This document shows, piece by piece, positions 38,370 to 47,183 of a stretch of 64,000 bases of DNA (positions within the stretch are counted from its first letter, which is position 1; each line of letters opens with the position of its first letter). The notes under the pieces were generated by a model. It was not told the DNA's origin. It was given only the letters and a program-made list of their open reading frames with translations, and searched no databases. This DNA comes from Pseudomonas laurentiana. Lineage in GTDB: Bacteria > Pseudomonadota > Gammaproteobacteria > Pseudomonadales > Pseudomonadaceae. The stretch spans positions 1 to 64,000 of the forward strand of contig NZ_BMQU01000018.1 in NCBI RefSeq assembly GCF_014648275.1. The letters run 5' to 3'. The position numbers and the translations under genes were made by a program.

Positions 38370-39569
38370 TTACTCGGCCGCAACCACCTGATTGCGACCG
38401 AGGGCCTTGGCGCGGTACATGGCTTTGTCGGCACTGTTGAGCAGATCGTGCAGGTCCATATCCTCGGCACTGGCCGACGCCACACCCAGGCTGGCGGTCA
38501 TGCGCTGGGGCTGTGTGTTGCCGAGCACCAACGGCATTTCGGCAATCGACTGGCCAAGCTGTTCAGCAATGCGCAGGGCCGCCTCCATCGAGGTGTCCGC
38601 CAGCAGCACGGCGAACTCTTCACCCCCCAGCCTGCCGTAGACGTCCGACTCACGGAAAGACGCTCGGATCACTGCCCCTATCTGGCGCAGTACCTCATCA
38701 CCGGCCTGATGGCCGTACGTGTCGTTGATGCGCTTGAAGTGGTCGATGTCCAGCACCAGGGCGCAGAGGGGGCGCTGATTGCGCTTGCAGTAGCTGTAGA
38801 GTTGTTGGGCGTGCTCGAAAAATGCTCGGCGATTTTTCAGGCCGGTCAGTTCGTCGGTCTGCGCGGCGTAGCTGGCAATGCTGTGTGCATGTTCCATTTC
38901 ATGGGTTAAGCGAAAGGCTTTCTCCAGCGCCTCGGAGAGTTCGCGTGTTGCCCGCACGATGGATGCCGAGAACAGCAGGGCGGCGATGGCCATGCCGACC
39001 TGCATCGCCGATGGCTGAAACAGTAGCCAGAGCGTGCATGGCAGCAAGACCAGGGCCATGGCCGACAAGGTCATGGATCGATACGCCGAGTAACAGGACA
39101 CCGCGCTGCCGGCCATGCCGACGGTAAACAGCAGTACGATCGCCTGTGCCAGGAGGTCATCGCTGGGCATTACGGCCAGTGCGCCGAGCCCCCAGAGGCC
39201 GGCAGAGAGCACCAGGGTGATCCAGTATTTGCCTTCCCAGCGGTTAGGAATGCGTTCGCGTTCATGGCTGCGAAAGTAGGCCAGGAACAAGCCGATGCGC
39301 AGCAGCGTCGCACCACCCAGCAGCGATATCCATAACAAGATGACGGATTGATCCGCACGCTCCCAGCACAGCCAGCAGAGCAGACAGGCGGCAATGAAGC
39401 TGCCGACTACCGCCGTTACAGACTGACGAAAGAGTAAATGCAAGCGGTCGGTGCGTACTTGCTCGGCAATGAGCACATTTTGGTCATGCTGTAGTGCAAA
39501 AGGATTCATTCGCGCCGCCCAATCATGACACTGCTCCGTCAGCGCAGTCGGGGGAGGGTTGACGGCCAT
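38370..39569 (-). CDS. membrane-bound GGDEF diguanylate cyclase
   Basis: A 399-residue protein: an N-terminal membrane module with about six helices (residues 50-205), a linker helix, and a GGDEF domain (about 235-395). The active site is GGEEF, preceded at five residues by RESD, the product-inhibition motif. It should synthesise c-di-GMP. The membrane module is unidentified and may sense membrane or redox state. The start could be the ATG at 39569 or, 20 codons on, 39509 (MNPFALQHD); neither has a good ribosome site. Confidence 0.85.
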   Translation of the reverse strand: MAVNPPPTALTEQCHDWAARMNPFALQHDQNVLIAEQVRTDRLHLLFRQSVTAVVGSFIAACLLCWLCWERADQSVILLWISLLGGATLLRIGLFLAYFRSHERERIPNRWEGKYWITLVLSAGLWGLGALAVMPSDDLLAQAIVLLFTVGMAGSAVSCYSAYRSMTLSAMALVLLPCTLWLLFQPSAMQVGMAIAALLFSASIVRATRELSEALEKAFRLTHEMEHAHSIASYAAQTDELTGLKNRRAFFEHAQQLYSYCKRNQRPLCALVLDIDHFKRINDTYGHQAGDEVLRQIGAVIRASFRESDVYGRLGGEEFAVLLADTSMEAALRIAEQLGQSIAEMPLVLGNTQPQRMTASLGVASASAEDMDLHDLLNSADKAMYRAKALGRNQVVAAE

Positions 39570-39670
39570 CCACCCAGGCGCGCGAGTACTAAAAACCTTA
39601 CGATTATGAAGGATAACCCAGAGAAGTAACTATGCAATCCCGGGACCAGTTGCAAAATGCCAGCCTGGCG

Positions 39671-41002
39671 TCAGGTATAAGCCTCTATCACCCATTTCAC
39701 CTTCATCAGCGCTTCGCCAAGGGTGTCCATGTCCACAGAGCCTAGTGCCAATCGAATGGCATGTGGTACATGAACTGAGGTTGAAAAAGGTTCGGCGGTG
39801 GATACCAGGATGTGCTCGCGCATCAAGGCCATGGCGATCTGGTCTGCCCGTGCATCTTCCGACAAGGGTAGCCAAAGAAAGTAGGCGCACGGATGACCAA
39901 TGTATCCAAGCCCCGCCAGCAGTTTGCGAGCCATGGCTTGCCTTGCCTGTGCGTCGGCGCGCTTTTGCGTTTCCAGTGCGTTGACGGTCCCGTCGTCGAG
40001 CCAGGTGCTGGCAATCGCCGTCATTACCCCGGGTGTGTTCCAGGTGGTTGCCCTGATCGTGCGCTCCAGCGCCGGTATCCATTGAGCGGGGGCGGCGATA
40101 AATCCGACCCGCAACCCGGTGGCCACACTTTTGGATAAGCCTGACACATACACCGTCCGTTCGGGTGCCAGTTCAGCCAACGGCGGCGGGGCTTCTTTTG
40201 CCAGAAAGGCGTACGCGGCATCCTCAATGATATGCAGTGCATGCTTGCGTGCGATCGACACGAGCTGGTCACGTTGATCTGCACTCATCACCCAGCCTAA
40301 CGGATTATGCAGTGTCGGCATTGAATAGATGGCACGTACCGGTCTATCCCGGCACAGCCTTTCCAGGGCATCGAGATCGGGTCCATTGCTTGTGGTGGGA
40401 ATCGGCACGAGTTCAAGGTGCAGTGTTTCCGCCAACACCTTGAAGCCTGGGTAGGTCAGTGCGTCAGCGGCGACCACGTCTCCGGGTTTCAACAGCGCCA
40501 TCATGGCCACCGCCAGGCCTTGTTGAGCACCGTTGACGATCAGCACCTGTTCGGCATGCACGGTCAGTCCACGGCTCAGCAGGTGGCGTGCTACCGCTGC
40601 ACGTTCATGCGGGCGCCCGCCATGAGGCTGGTAGCGCAGCAGCGACTCAAGGTCGCCAGACAGCGCCAGTTGACGCAGCGCATTGCGCAACAACTCTGCT
40701 TGCCCCGGCAAGGAAGGGTAGTTGAAGTTGAGATCGATCATACCCGTAGCAACGGCGTGCTGGTCGATGCCCAGGCCAGGGGGAAGCGAGGTTTCCCTCA
40801 CGAAGGTACCGCGCCCTGTTTCCCCGCTGACCAGTCCCATGGCTTCGAGCTCCGCATAGACCCGGCTTGCCGTGACCAAGGCCAGGCCTTGCGAGGCGGC
40901 AAGTTGGCGGTGTGTCGGCAGGCGTGTACCCGGTTGCAAACGCCCTGAGCGGATATCGGCTGCAAACGTATCGACCAGTGACTTGTAGCGAGAGCGGGGC
41001 AT
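39671..41002 (-). CDS. MocR-type transcription regulator (GntR-aminotransferase fusion)
   Basis: A 443-residue protein fusing a GntR winged helix (about 5-70: YKSLVDTFAADIRSGRLQPGTRLPTHRQLA) to a class I aminotransferase-like domain. The PLP lysine is expected in YVSGLSKSVATGLRVG and the cofactor aspartate/tyrosine in IIEDAAYAFLA. I start it at 41002 (MPRSRYK); 45 extra codons upstream run into the promoter. It is divergent from an EamA exporter, a classical MocR pairing, and probably controls it in response to an amino compound bound with PLP. Confidence 0.87.
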   Translation of the reverse strand: MPRSRYKSLVDTFAADIRSGRLQPGTRLPTHRQLAASQGLALVTASRVYAELEAMGLVSGETGRGTFVRETSLPPGLGIDQHAVATGMIDLNFNYPSLPGQAELLRNALRQLALSGDLESLLRYQPHGGRPHERAAVARHLLSRGLTVHAEQVLIVNGAQQGLAVAMMALLKPGDVVAADALTYPGFKVLAETLHLELVPIPTTSNGPDLDALERLCRDRPVRAIYSMPTLHNPLGWVMSADQRDQLVSIARKHALHIIEDAAYAFLAKEAPPPLAELAPERTVYVSGLSKSVATGLRVGFIAAPAQWIPALERTIRATTWNTPGVMTAIASTWLDDGTVNALETQKRADAQARQAMARKLLAGLGYIGHPCAYFLWLPLSEDARADQIAMALMREHILVSTAEPFSTSVHVPHAIRLALGSVDMDTLGEALMKVKWVIEAYT

Positions 41003-41027
41003 GTCGAGATGTATCCATGACAATTTT

Positions 41028-41058
41028 TTGATTGTATCAATCGTCGGCCATACGATGG
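41028..41058. promoter_or_regulatory. candidate MocR operators
   Basis: Two dyads lie between the MocR gene and the exporter: GATTG-TAT-CAATC (41030-41042, also read as TTGAT-TGT-ATCAA at 41028-41040) and CCAT-ACG-ATGG (41048-41058). They are 26-56 bases upstream of the regulator start, suiting control of both divergent genes. Confidence 0.5.
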
Positions 41059-41124
41059 CTTCACGCAACCTTAAGTGTGAAGGGGGCGCCAAACCCTCAA
41101 GACAATCCGTTGAGTGTGACCGAA

Positions 41125-42021
41125 ATGGAACGTGCATCGAAGTTGAGCGACTCGGCGATGGAAAACACCACCCGAGGCTGGATCAATGGCTTTATCGGCG
41201 TGTTGATCTTCAGTGGCTCGTTGCCCGCGACCCGGGTGGCGGTTCTGGCGTTCGACCCGGTGTTCCTGACGGTAGCCCGGGCAAGTATTGCCGGTGTGCT
41301 TGCCCTGTGTGTGCTCTTGCTCTTCAAAGAGCGACGTCCTGCCCGGCACCAGCTTCTGCCCTTGCTCGTCGTGGCGCTGGGCGTTGTTGCCGGGTTTCCG
41401 TTACTGACAGCCCTGGCACTTCAGTACGTGACGTCGGCACATTCGATTGTCTTTCTCGGCATGCTACCGCTGGCGACTGCTGTGTTTGCGGTCATGCGCG
41501 GTGGTGAGCGCCCGCGGCCGGCGTTCTGGTGTTTTTCGGTCTTGGGCAGCCTGCTGGTGGTGGGGTTCGCCATCAGGCAGGGGCTGACCGCATCCCCTCA
41601 AGGCGACATCCTGATGCTGCTGGCAATCCTGGCCTGTGGTCTGGGTTATGCCGAAGGGGCGAAGCTATCCAGAACCCTGGGTGGTTGGCAGGTGATCTCC
41701 TGGGCATTGGTGCTGTCGTTGCCGGTCATGGTGCCGCTGGCCTGGCTGTTGATGCCGCTGTCGTTTTCACAGGTCAGCACGCCGGCATGGCTGGGCCTGG
41801 CTTACGTCTCGCTCTTCAGCATGCTGATCGGTTTCGTGTTCTGGTATCGCGGGCTTGCCCAAGGGGGGATTGCCGCCGTTGGCCAGCTTCAGCTTCTCCA
41901 GCCTTTCTTCGGGTTGGCACTGGCAGCCACCGTGCTGCATGAGCAGGTCAGCATGGGCATGCTTGGGGTAACCGTTGCAGTAATCCTGTGCGTTGTTGGC
42001 GCGAGAAAGTGCGCGAAGTAG
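41125..42021 (+). CDS. EamA/DMT-family exporter
   Basis: About 298 residues with ten membrane helices in two EamA repeats (first about 15-150, second about 160-295; the second begins LLAILACGLGYAEGAKL and includes GLAYVSLFSMLIGFVFWYRGLA). Family members export amino acids and metabolites. The start is uncertain: ATG 41125 (MERASKL) or ATG 41158 (MENTTRG). It is divergent from the MocR regulator, which probably controls it. Confidence 0.82.
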   Translation: MERASKLSDSAMENTTRGWINGFIGVLIFSGSLPATRVAVLAFDPVFLTVARASIAGVLALCVLLLFKERRPARHQLLPLLVVALGVVAGFPLLTALALQYVTSAHSIVFLGMLPLATAVFAVMRGGERPRPAFWCFSVLGSLLVVGFAIRQGLTASPQGDILMLLAILACGLGYAEGAKLSRTLGGWQVISWALVLSLPVMVPLAWLLMPLSFSQVSTPAWLGLAYVSLFSMLIGFVFWYRGLAQGGIAAVGQLQLLQPFFGLALAATVLHEQVSMGMLGVTVAVILCVVGARKCAK

Positions 42022-42039
42022 CCGCTCGTTTGCGCACCC

Positions 42040-42444
42040 TCAGTAATCCGGGAAGTCACTCAGGTAGCAGGTCGGTGAACTCGCACTGGCGTATCGATCA
42101 AGCGCTTCCTCCAGCCAATGGGCGAGGACCACGGCATTGTTTGCCTGCGGATCCTTGGCTGCGAACACCAGGGTAAGCGTACCCTTTTCGGCATAGGGCA
42201 AGAGCGTTTGCCAGTACTCCGGATGTGCGGCCAGCTCTTGCCGATACGCTGCGGTGAACTGGGTAAAATCCAGTTCACCGGACTTGAATGCCTTGCGTAA
42301 GTGAGTAGAGGGTGCCACGTCTTGCAACCATGCGTTCAGCGAAAGCTGGTCTTTCCGACAATTTCGTGGCCACAGCCGGTCAACCAGGACGCGATACCCG
42401 TCTTCCCTGGTTGCGGGGGTGTAGGCGCGCTTGCACTGAATCAT
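42040..42444 (-). CDS. DUF488 (YeaO-like) protein
   Basis: A 134-residue cytoplasmic protein with the DUF488 landmarks: YRVLVDRLWPRN near the start, LRKAF, and LTLVFAAKDPQANNAVVLAHWLEEAL toward the end. Length and motifs are typical of the short YeaO branch. Function is unknown. It begins 10 bases after the DoxX gene and is probably co-transcribed with it. Confidence 0.85.
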   Translation of the reverse strand: MIQCKRAYTPATREDGYRVLVDRLWPRNCRKDQLSLNAWLQDVAPSTHLRKAFKSGELDFTQFTAAYRQELAAHPEYWQTLLPYAEKGTLTLVFAAKDPQANNAVVLAHWLEEALDRYASASSPTCYLSDFPDY

Positions 42445-42454
42445 GGTGAGCAGG

Positions 42455-42868
42455 CTATCGTCGATCGACCGAGTATTTGCCAGCGCCTGTCACGCTGAGC
42501 AGCAACAAGCCTCCCATGATGCTGATGTTCTTGTAGAACTGGATCATGTTAGCGGCCTTGTCGGGCTCAGGCATGCTCCAGAAGTGATGGCCAATGAGTG
42601 CTGTCCCCAGCACAAACAGCGCCATCAATGCCGCCAGTGGCCGGGTAAAAAAACCGACGACAAGGGCAATGCCGACGAAGAACTCCATCAGTATTGCAAT
42701 CCCGGCCGCCAGGCTCGGCATCGGTGCACCAAGGGAGGCGAGATAGCCTGCAGTACCTGCGAAGTTTGTCAGTTTGCTCCAGCCAGACATGACAAACAGG
42801 GTCATCAGCAAAAGGCGTGCGATGAGGATGATCAAGTCTTTCTGATGCTCAAACAGGGTGTAACGCAT
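42455..42868 (-). CDS. DoxX-family membrane protein
   Basis: A 137-residue inner-membrane protein with four helices, of the DoxX type (LLLMTLFVMSGWSKLTNFAGTAGYLASLG, then FFVGIALVVGFFTRPLAALMALF). I use the ATG at 42868 (MRYTLFEHQ), with AAAGGG upstream; the longer frame to 42988 is not protein-like. DoxX relatives take part in quinone- or thiol-linked redox chemistry, but most are uncharacterised. It precedes the DUF488 gene in a two-gene unit. Confidence 0.82.
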   Translation of the reverse strand: MRYTLFEHQKDLIILIARLLLMTLFVMSGWSKLTNFAGTAGYLASLGAPMPSLAAGIAILMEFFVGIALVVGFFTRPLAALMALFVLGTALIGHHFWSMPEPDKAANMIQFYKNISIMGGLLLLSVTGAGKYSVDRR

Positions 42869-43045
42869 GGTCTTGACCCTTTGCTGATGTGCGCTGACGT
42901 TGGCAACACGCTCGTCTTGATAGTGAGCCATTTTACGTTCGTAGCCATCACGACCCGATGCTGAACGTAATGCGCTAAGTCTAGACACTGCATGGCCGGG
43001 TGCCAGTGCGCGCCAAGTCCAACGGGATCTCCTCCAGTCAGCCCG

Positions 43046-45250
43046 TTACCGCGCCTCGAAGCAGTTCGCTGCGTTGAACAGGCGCTGTACCTGGTCGGCC
43101 GGCCGTGGCTGGCTGAACCAAAAGCCTTGGGCATAATGGCAGCCTTCACCGAGCACAAAGTCGAGTTGTGCCGGGGTTTCGATGCCCTCAGCGACGACTT
43201 CCAGGCCGAGGTTACGGCCAAGGCCTATGATCGCCTGGCTGATCATGCCCTGCTTGCTATCGAGGGGGATACCGCCGATAAAGCTCTTGTCCAGTTTGAG
43301 AATGTGCAACGGAAAGCGCGTGAGGTAGCCCAGTGACGAGTATCCGGTGCCAAAGTCGTCCAGCGCCAGCAACACGCCCAGGCTGGCCAGTTCGTTCAGG
43401 CAGGCCAGGGTGTTCAAGTCGTCATTGATCAATTGGCTTTCAGTAATTTCCAGGATCAGGCTGGCGGGTGGCAGGCCGCTTTGCTGCAGGATGTCGATCA
43501 GCCTGGGGGTAAAGTCGGCTTGCTGCAGTTGAAGGCTGGAGATGTTTACCGAACAGCGTATGTGCTCATGTCCCGACAGTTGCCAGGCGCGGGTTTGTTG
43601 GCAGGCCTGGCGCAGTACCCATTCGCCAACGGGGATGATTTCCCCTGATTCCTCCAGCGCGGGAATGAACTCCAGGGGTGAGATCAAGCGATCACCCTGG
43701 CGCCAACGTAACAGCGCTTCAACGCCGCACACCTGGTGTGTCCCTTCGTTGAGACGATAGATCGGTTGGTAGTGCAGTTCGAATTCACCTTGCCGGAGCG
43801 CCTGGCCCAGGGCGGACTCCAGTTCCAGGTGGTGTTGCGCGTCGTCTTGCAAGGTTTCACTGTAGTGCGCGAACCGTGCCTTGCCGGCAGATTTGGCGCT
43901 GTAGAGTGCAAGATCGGCAGCCTGCACGACATCCAGCGCCTTGCCATCCTTGTGCATCGGGGCGATACCGATGCTGGCACTGACAACCAAGGTGTGACCG
44001 TCCACGTGCAGGGGTTGATGCAGGCTGTCCAGGATGCGTTGGGATATGTGCTCGGCGTCCAGGCCGCTGGTGAGGTCATTGAGCAAGACGATGAATTCGT
44101 CTCCTCCGAAGCGAAACAGCTGATCGCTGGGGCGCAGCGCGTTTCTCAGCCGCTGTGCCACTTCGACCAGGACACGATCTCCAACGCTGTGGCCGAGGCT
44201 ATCGTTGATCAGCTTGAAGCGGTCGAGGTCGATGAACAGCAGCGCTTCGTGAGCACCGCCCTTGCGCTCTTTCAGGATGGTTTTTTGCATTTGCTCATCA
44301 AGACGCATGCGGTTGGCCAGGCCGGTCAGCGGGTCATGGTGGGCGGCATGCATCAGGCGTTGCTCTGCGTCCTTGCGGGCACTGATATCGGACTGCGAGC
44401 CGGCCATGCGTAGCTGGCCCGGTGTCGTGACTTCGGCGATCCCCCGTACCAGCACCCAGGTATAGTCACCGTCTCTTTGGCGAATGCGGTACTCATGGTG
44501 TACGAACGGTGTGCGCCCTTGCAGGTGGGCATCGAGGGCTTGGCGAAAGTCTGGCAGGTCGTCCGGGTGAACACGGCTGAACCAACTGGCGCTGCTCTCA
44601 CCGATGCTGTCGCGACTGAGGCCGAGCATGCTGGCCCAGCGTTCGGACACATACAGCCGATCCTGATCCACATGCCAGTCCCAGATGCCGTCGTTGGCGC
44701 CGCGCAGCGCCCGTGCGAAGCGGGCTTCGCTGTCCTCCAGTGCTTTGTGTTGCGCGGCACTGTACGTGTCGATGGCCAGGGTCATGTCGAAGAACACGGC
44801 CTTCAGCAGGCTTGAGTAAAGCGCGGTCTGCTCGCTGTCACCAAACACCTTTGCAACCATATCGTCGAGGTACAGGCGGTAAGTGCCAAGGTACCATTTC
44901 AACTCCAGGCCGACCTGCTGGTGAATGACACCAATGCGCAGGCGGCTGTTGATATAGGCATCGTCGTAATCAGCGGCCCACAAGCGTTGGTAGTACTCTG
45001 CCTGGCTGTGTTTCAGACGGGTAGTGATCTCAGGCGTACGCAGCAGTGCCGATGGGGTGGAAAATTGTTCCAGGTGGCAATAAAGCCGATTGATGAACGT
45101 CGGCTGAGCAGGGGCCATAGCTGCTGCGGCTGCGCTGAGACGCTCGGCATCTTCGGCACTCCAGTCGAGAAAGCGGAAGCGCTCAGCGATTTCCGCCCGG
45201 TCAAGTCGGATACGTTTGAGCAACTCCGTCAGATCTGCGGTCACCTTCAT
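43046..45250 (-). CDS. globin-coupled PAS-GGDEF-EAL c-di-GMP enzyme
   Basis: A 734-residue cytoplasmic signalling protein. Residues about 10-155 form a globin-coupled-sensor domain with His110 (RIGVIHQQVGLELKWYLGTY) as the expected heme ligand, so it likely senses oxygen. A PAS domain follows (about 175-300). The GGDEF domain (about 305-465) has an intact GGDEF and an RPSD inhibition site. The EAL domain (about 480-725) keeps EALLRW, the DDFGTGYSSL loop and LEVVAEGIET. Both making and breaking of c-di-GMP are possible; balance is probably set by oxygen. It is monocistronic. Confidence 0.9.
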   Translation of the reverse strand: MKVTADLTELLKRIRLDRAEIAERFRFLDWSAEDAERLSAAAAAMAPAQPTFINRLYCHLEQFSTPSALLRTPEITTRLKHSQAEYYQRLWAADYDDAYINSRLRIGVIHQQVGLELKWYLGTYRLYLDDMVAKVFGDSEQTALYSSLLKAVFFDMTLAIDTYSAAQHKALEDSEARFARALRGANDGIWDWHVDQDRLYVSERWASMLGLSRDSIGESSASWFSRVHPDDLPDFRQALDAHLQGRTPFVHHEYRIRQRDGDYTWVLVRGIAEVTTPGQLRMAGSQSDISARKDAEQRLMHAAHHDPLTGLANRMRLDEQMQKTILKERKGGAHEALLFIDLDRFKLINDSLGHSVGDRVLVEVAQRLRNALRPSDQLFRFGGDEFIVLLNDLTSGLDAEHISQRILDSLHQPLHVDGHTLVVSASIGIAPMHKDGKALDVVQAADLALYSAKSAGKARFAHYSETLQDDAQHHLELESALGQALRQGEFELHYQPIYRLNEGTHQVCGVEALLRWRQGDRLISPLEFIPALEESGEIIPVGEWVLRQACQQTRAWQLSGHEHIRCSVNISSLQLQQADFTPRLIDILQQSGLPPASLILEITESQLINDDLNTLACLNELASLGVLLALDDFGTGYSSLGYLTRFPLHILKLDKSFIGGIPLDSKQGMISQAIIGLGRNLGLEVVAEGIETPAQLDFVLGEGCHYAQGFWFSQPRPADQVQRLFNAANCFEAR

Positions 45251-45288
45251 TCACATGGCCCTGTACTTTTACAGATACGTTTCTGCTG

Positions 45289-45345
45289 AAAAAAAAAAGC
45301 GCCGTGACAACGCGCTCTGTTCAAGAACGCATTGTCACGGCGCTT
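45289..45345 (-). terminator. rho-independent terminator
   Basis: A perfect 14-base inverted repeat (AAGCGCCGTGACAA, 45297-45310, with its complement at 45332-45345) is followed on the minus strand by a run of ten or more T. It ends the transcript of the small gene at 45437-45733 before the globin-coupled gene. Confidence 0.88.
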
Positions 45346-45436
45346 CGTCTTTCAGGCCCAATGTCCTGCTCGGCAAAGCCGGTTCCCGCCTATCGCGGAA
45401 CCTACTAATGGCATAATTACATCATTCTGGATTGTC

Positions 45437-45733
45437 TTACAACTTTTCCAGCAGCCCCACCAGGCGTCGCCTTAGCAGCCCCAGTTCGCGGGACTTGAAG
45501 GCATGTCGTGTCTGCTCCAGAACCTCGGTTGTCTCGATCAAGGCCGCGTGTATTTGTCCTGTCGACCCCAAATGCGCATCGCCCAGCCAGCGGCAAAGGG
45601 GGGCTGAGCTGCAATCACTCGGTACAACCAGCACCTGGCAATCCGGAGCGATGTTAGCCAACAGCGGACGCAGTTGGTCAGCCAGCACCTGGTCGTTGCA
45701 AATAATTCGGGCGGCCTGATTGGATTCGTACAT
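45437..45733 (-). CDS. conserved hypothetical, 98 residues
   Basis: A small cytoplasmic protein without signal or membrane helix. The N-terminal half looks alpha/beta (ARIICNDQVLADQLRPLLANI, then CQVLVVPSDC); the C-terminal half is a basic helix (SRELGLLRRRLVGLLEKL). AGGGA lies about ten bases upstream of the ATG, and a strong terminator follows. No family recognised. Confidence 0.6.
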   Translation of the reverse strand: MYESNQAARIICNDQVLADQLRPLLANIAPDCQVLVVPSDCSSAPLCRWLGDAHLGSTGQIHAALIETTEVLEQTRHAFKSRELGLLRRRLVGLLEKL

Positions 45734-46025
45734 GGCACTGCATCCCTACAAGGTGGACGGGCTATTTACAGCAGTGCCTTTAGTCGTTCACTGACGTGGA
45801 TCAACATTTAAATCGGCCATGCTGAATCGCTGCCGCTTTGCATGTACGACTGCCGTATGGTTGATAAGGGAATTGAATACTTGGATGATGGCTGATTGAT
45901 GTCAATGCGGCGTCAGCGCGACGCATTTAAAATCCACCGATGCGATCAAGGTGCACCCACTCAGGCCCGCGTTTTGATTACTGACACCATGACGGTTGGC
46001 ACACGGGTGCCTAGGAGCGGTTGCG

Positions 46026-47114
46026 ATGTTTAGTGCTAAATGGCGAACGCGAGTTGCCGAGCAAGACCACGATCTGCTTGCACTGCGTAGAGAAAATGAG
46101 GCGTTGCGGCAGGAAAACCGGCAACTGGCCGATCTGGTCGCCCAGACCCAGGCCGAACAGGCTGTGCTTAACGGTTATAGCCGTTACCAGAATGAGCTGC
46201 ATGGCAAGTTGGGCATGTTCGACGACTCCATGAAGCAGACCCGTGATGGCGTTGTCCATCAGGCAGAGGTCTTGCGTGGCGAAGTGGATCACCTCAAGGC
46301 CAACAGTGGCGTGTTTGCGCAAACCTCCGAATTGCTGTCCTCGTTCTCCAGTTCACTTACCGGCATGGCGGAGCAGGGCGTTAGCAGCGTGGAGAGCGTC
46401 AGCCAACTCAAGACCCGCGTCAGTGAAATCAGCAACATCGTTGGCTTGATCAAGGCGATTTCTGACCAGACCAACTTGCTGGCCCTGAACGCGGCCATCG
46501 AGGCCGCACGTGCCGGAGAACAGGGCCGTGGTTTTGCGGTGGTTGCCGATGAGGTTCGTGCGTTGGCACAGCGCACCCATCAGGCGACCCAGGACATCAG
46601 CGTCCTGGTGGATGGCATCAACACGGACACGGCGGCGGCCAGTGCCTCTATTGGCAACCTGTCCACCGAGGCAACCCGCCTGGCCAGCGATGTATCGTCA
46701 TCGGCGCAGACCTTGGATGAAATGGTGGTGATGGGCGACCACATGACCGGTCTGATCGAGAACATCGCGCTCAGTTCCTTCTGCGAAGCGGTCAAGCTCG
46801 ATCACCTGTTGTTCAAGTTGATGGTCTACCTGCGCCTGTTCAATCAAGACCAAAATCTTGAACTCTCCGACCACAAGAACTGCCGTCTCGGGAAGTGGTA
46901 CCTCACCTCTGAAACCCAGGAAGCCTACAAGAATGATCGGGCATTCAGCCAGCTCGATGATCCGCACCGTCTCTGCCACGAATCGGCCAGCGAAGCGCTA
47001 CACAAGGCTCAGCACAAGGACTGGAATGCCGTGGTGCAGTCGTTGAACAACATGGAAGTCGCCAGCTTGAAGGTTAACCAGGTTCTGGTTGCATTGGCTA
47101 ACCGGGACGCTTAG
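46026..47114 (+). CDS. soluble chemoreceptor with C-terminal CZB zinc-binding domain
   Basis: A 362-residue cytoplasmic methyl-accepting chemotaxis protein with no membrane segment. A coiled coil (about 10-50) leads to the signalling domain (about 85-250), whose hairpin tip reads [38 protein letters not shown]. The C-terminal CZB domain (about 253-360) has His260, Cys286 ([10 protein letters not shown]), His314 and His318 as the expected zinc ligands. CZB receptors respond to hypochlorous acid or zinc. AGGAG precedes the ATG. A 121-base stretch of the 3' end is repeated beyond the next gene. Confidence 0.9.
   Translation: MFSAKWRTRVAEQDHDLLALRRENEALRQENRQLADLVAQTQAEQAVLNGYSRYQNELHGKLGMFDDSMKQTRDGVVHQAEVLRGEVDHLKANSGVFAQTSELLSSFSSSLTGMAEQGVSSVESVSQLKTRVSEISNIVGLIKAISDQTNLLALNAAIEAARAGEQGRGFAVVADEVRALAQRTHQATQDISVLVDGINTDTAAASASIGNLSTEATRLASDVSSSAQTLDEMVVMGDHMTGLIENIALSSFCEAVKLDHLLFKLMVYLRLFNQDQNLELSDHKNCRLGKWYLTSETQEAYKNDRAFSQLDDPHRLCHESASEALHKAQHKDWNAVVQSLNNMEVASLKVNQVLVALANRDA
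46990..47110 (+). repeat. 121-bp direct repeat, copy 1 (3' end of chemoreceptor gene)
   Basis: Nearly identical to 48881-49001: I count five differences in 121 bases, and the central 80 or so bases are identical. This copy encodes about the last 40 residues of the CZB domain. The repeats flank the SulP gene. Confidence 0.92.
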
Positions 47115-47183
47115 CAGAGGATTGCCTCATACGGGTCGCACTCATGCTAATAGTATGAACATGCGGCGGTTAAGGAGCCTGGC

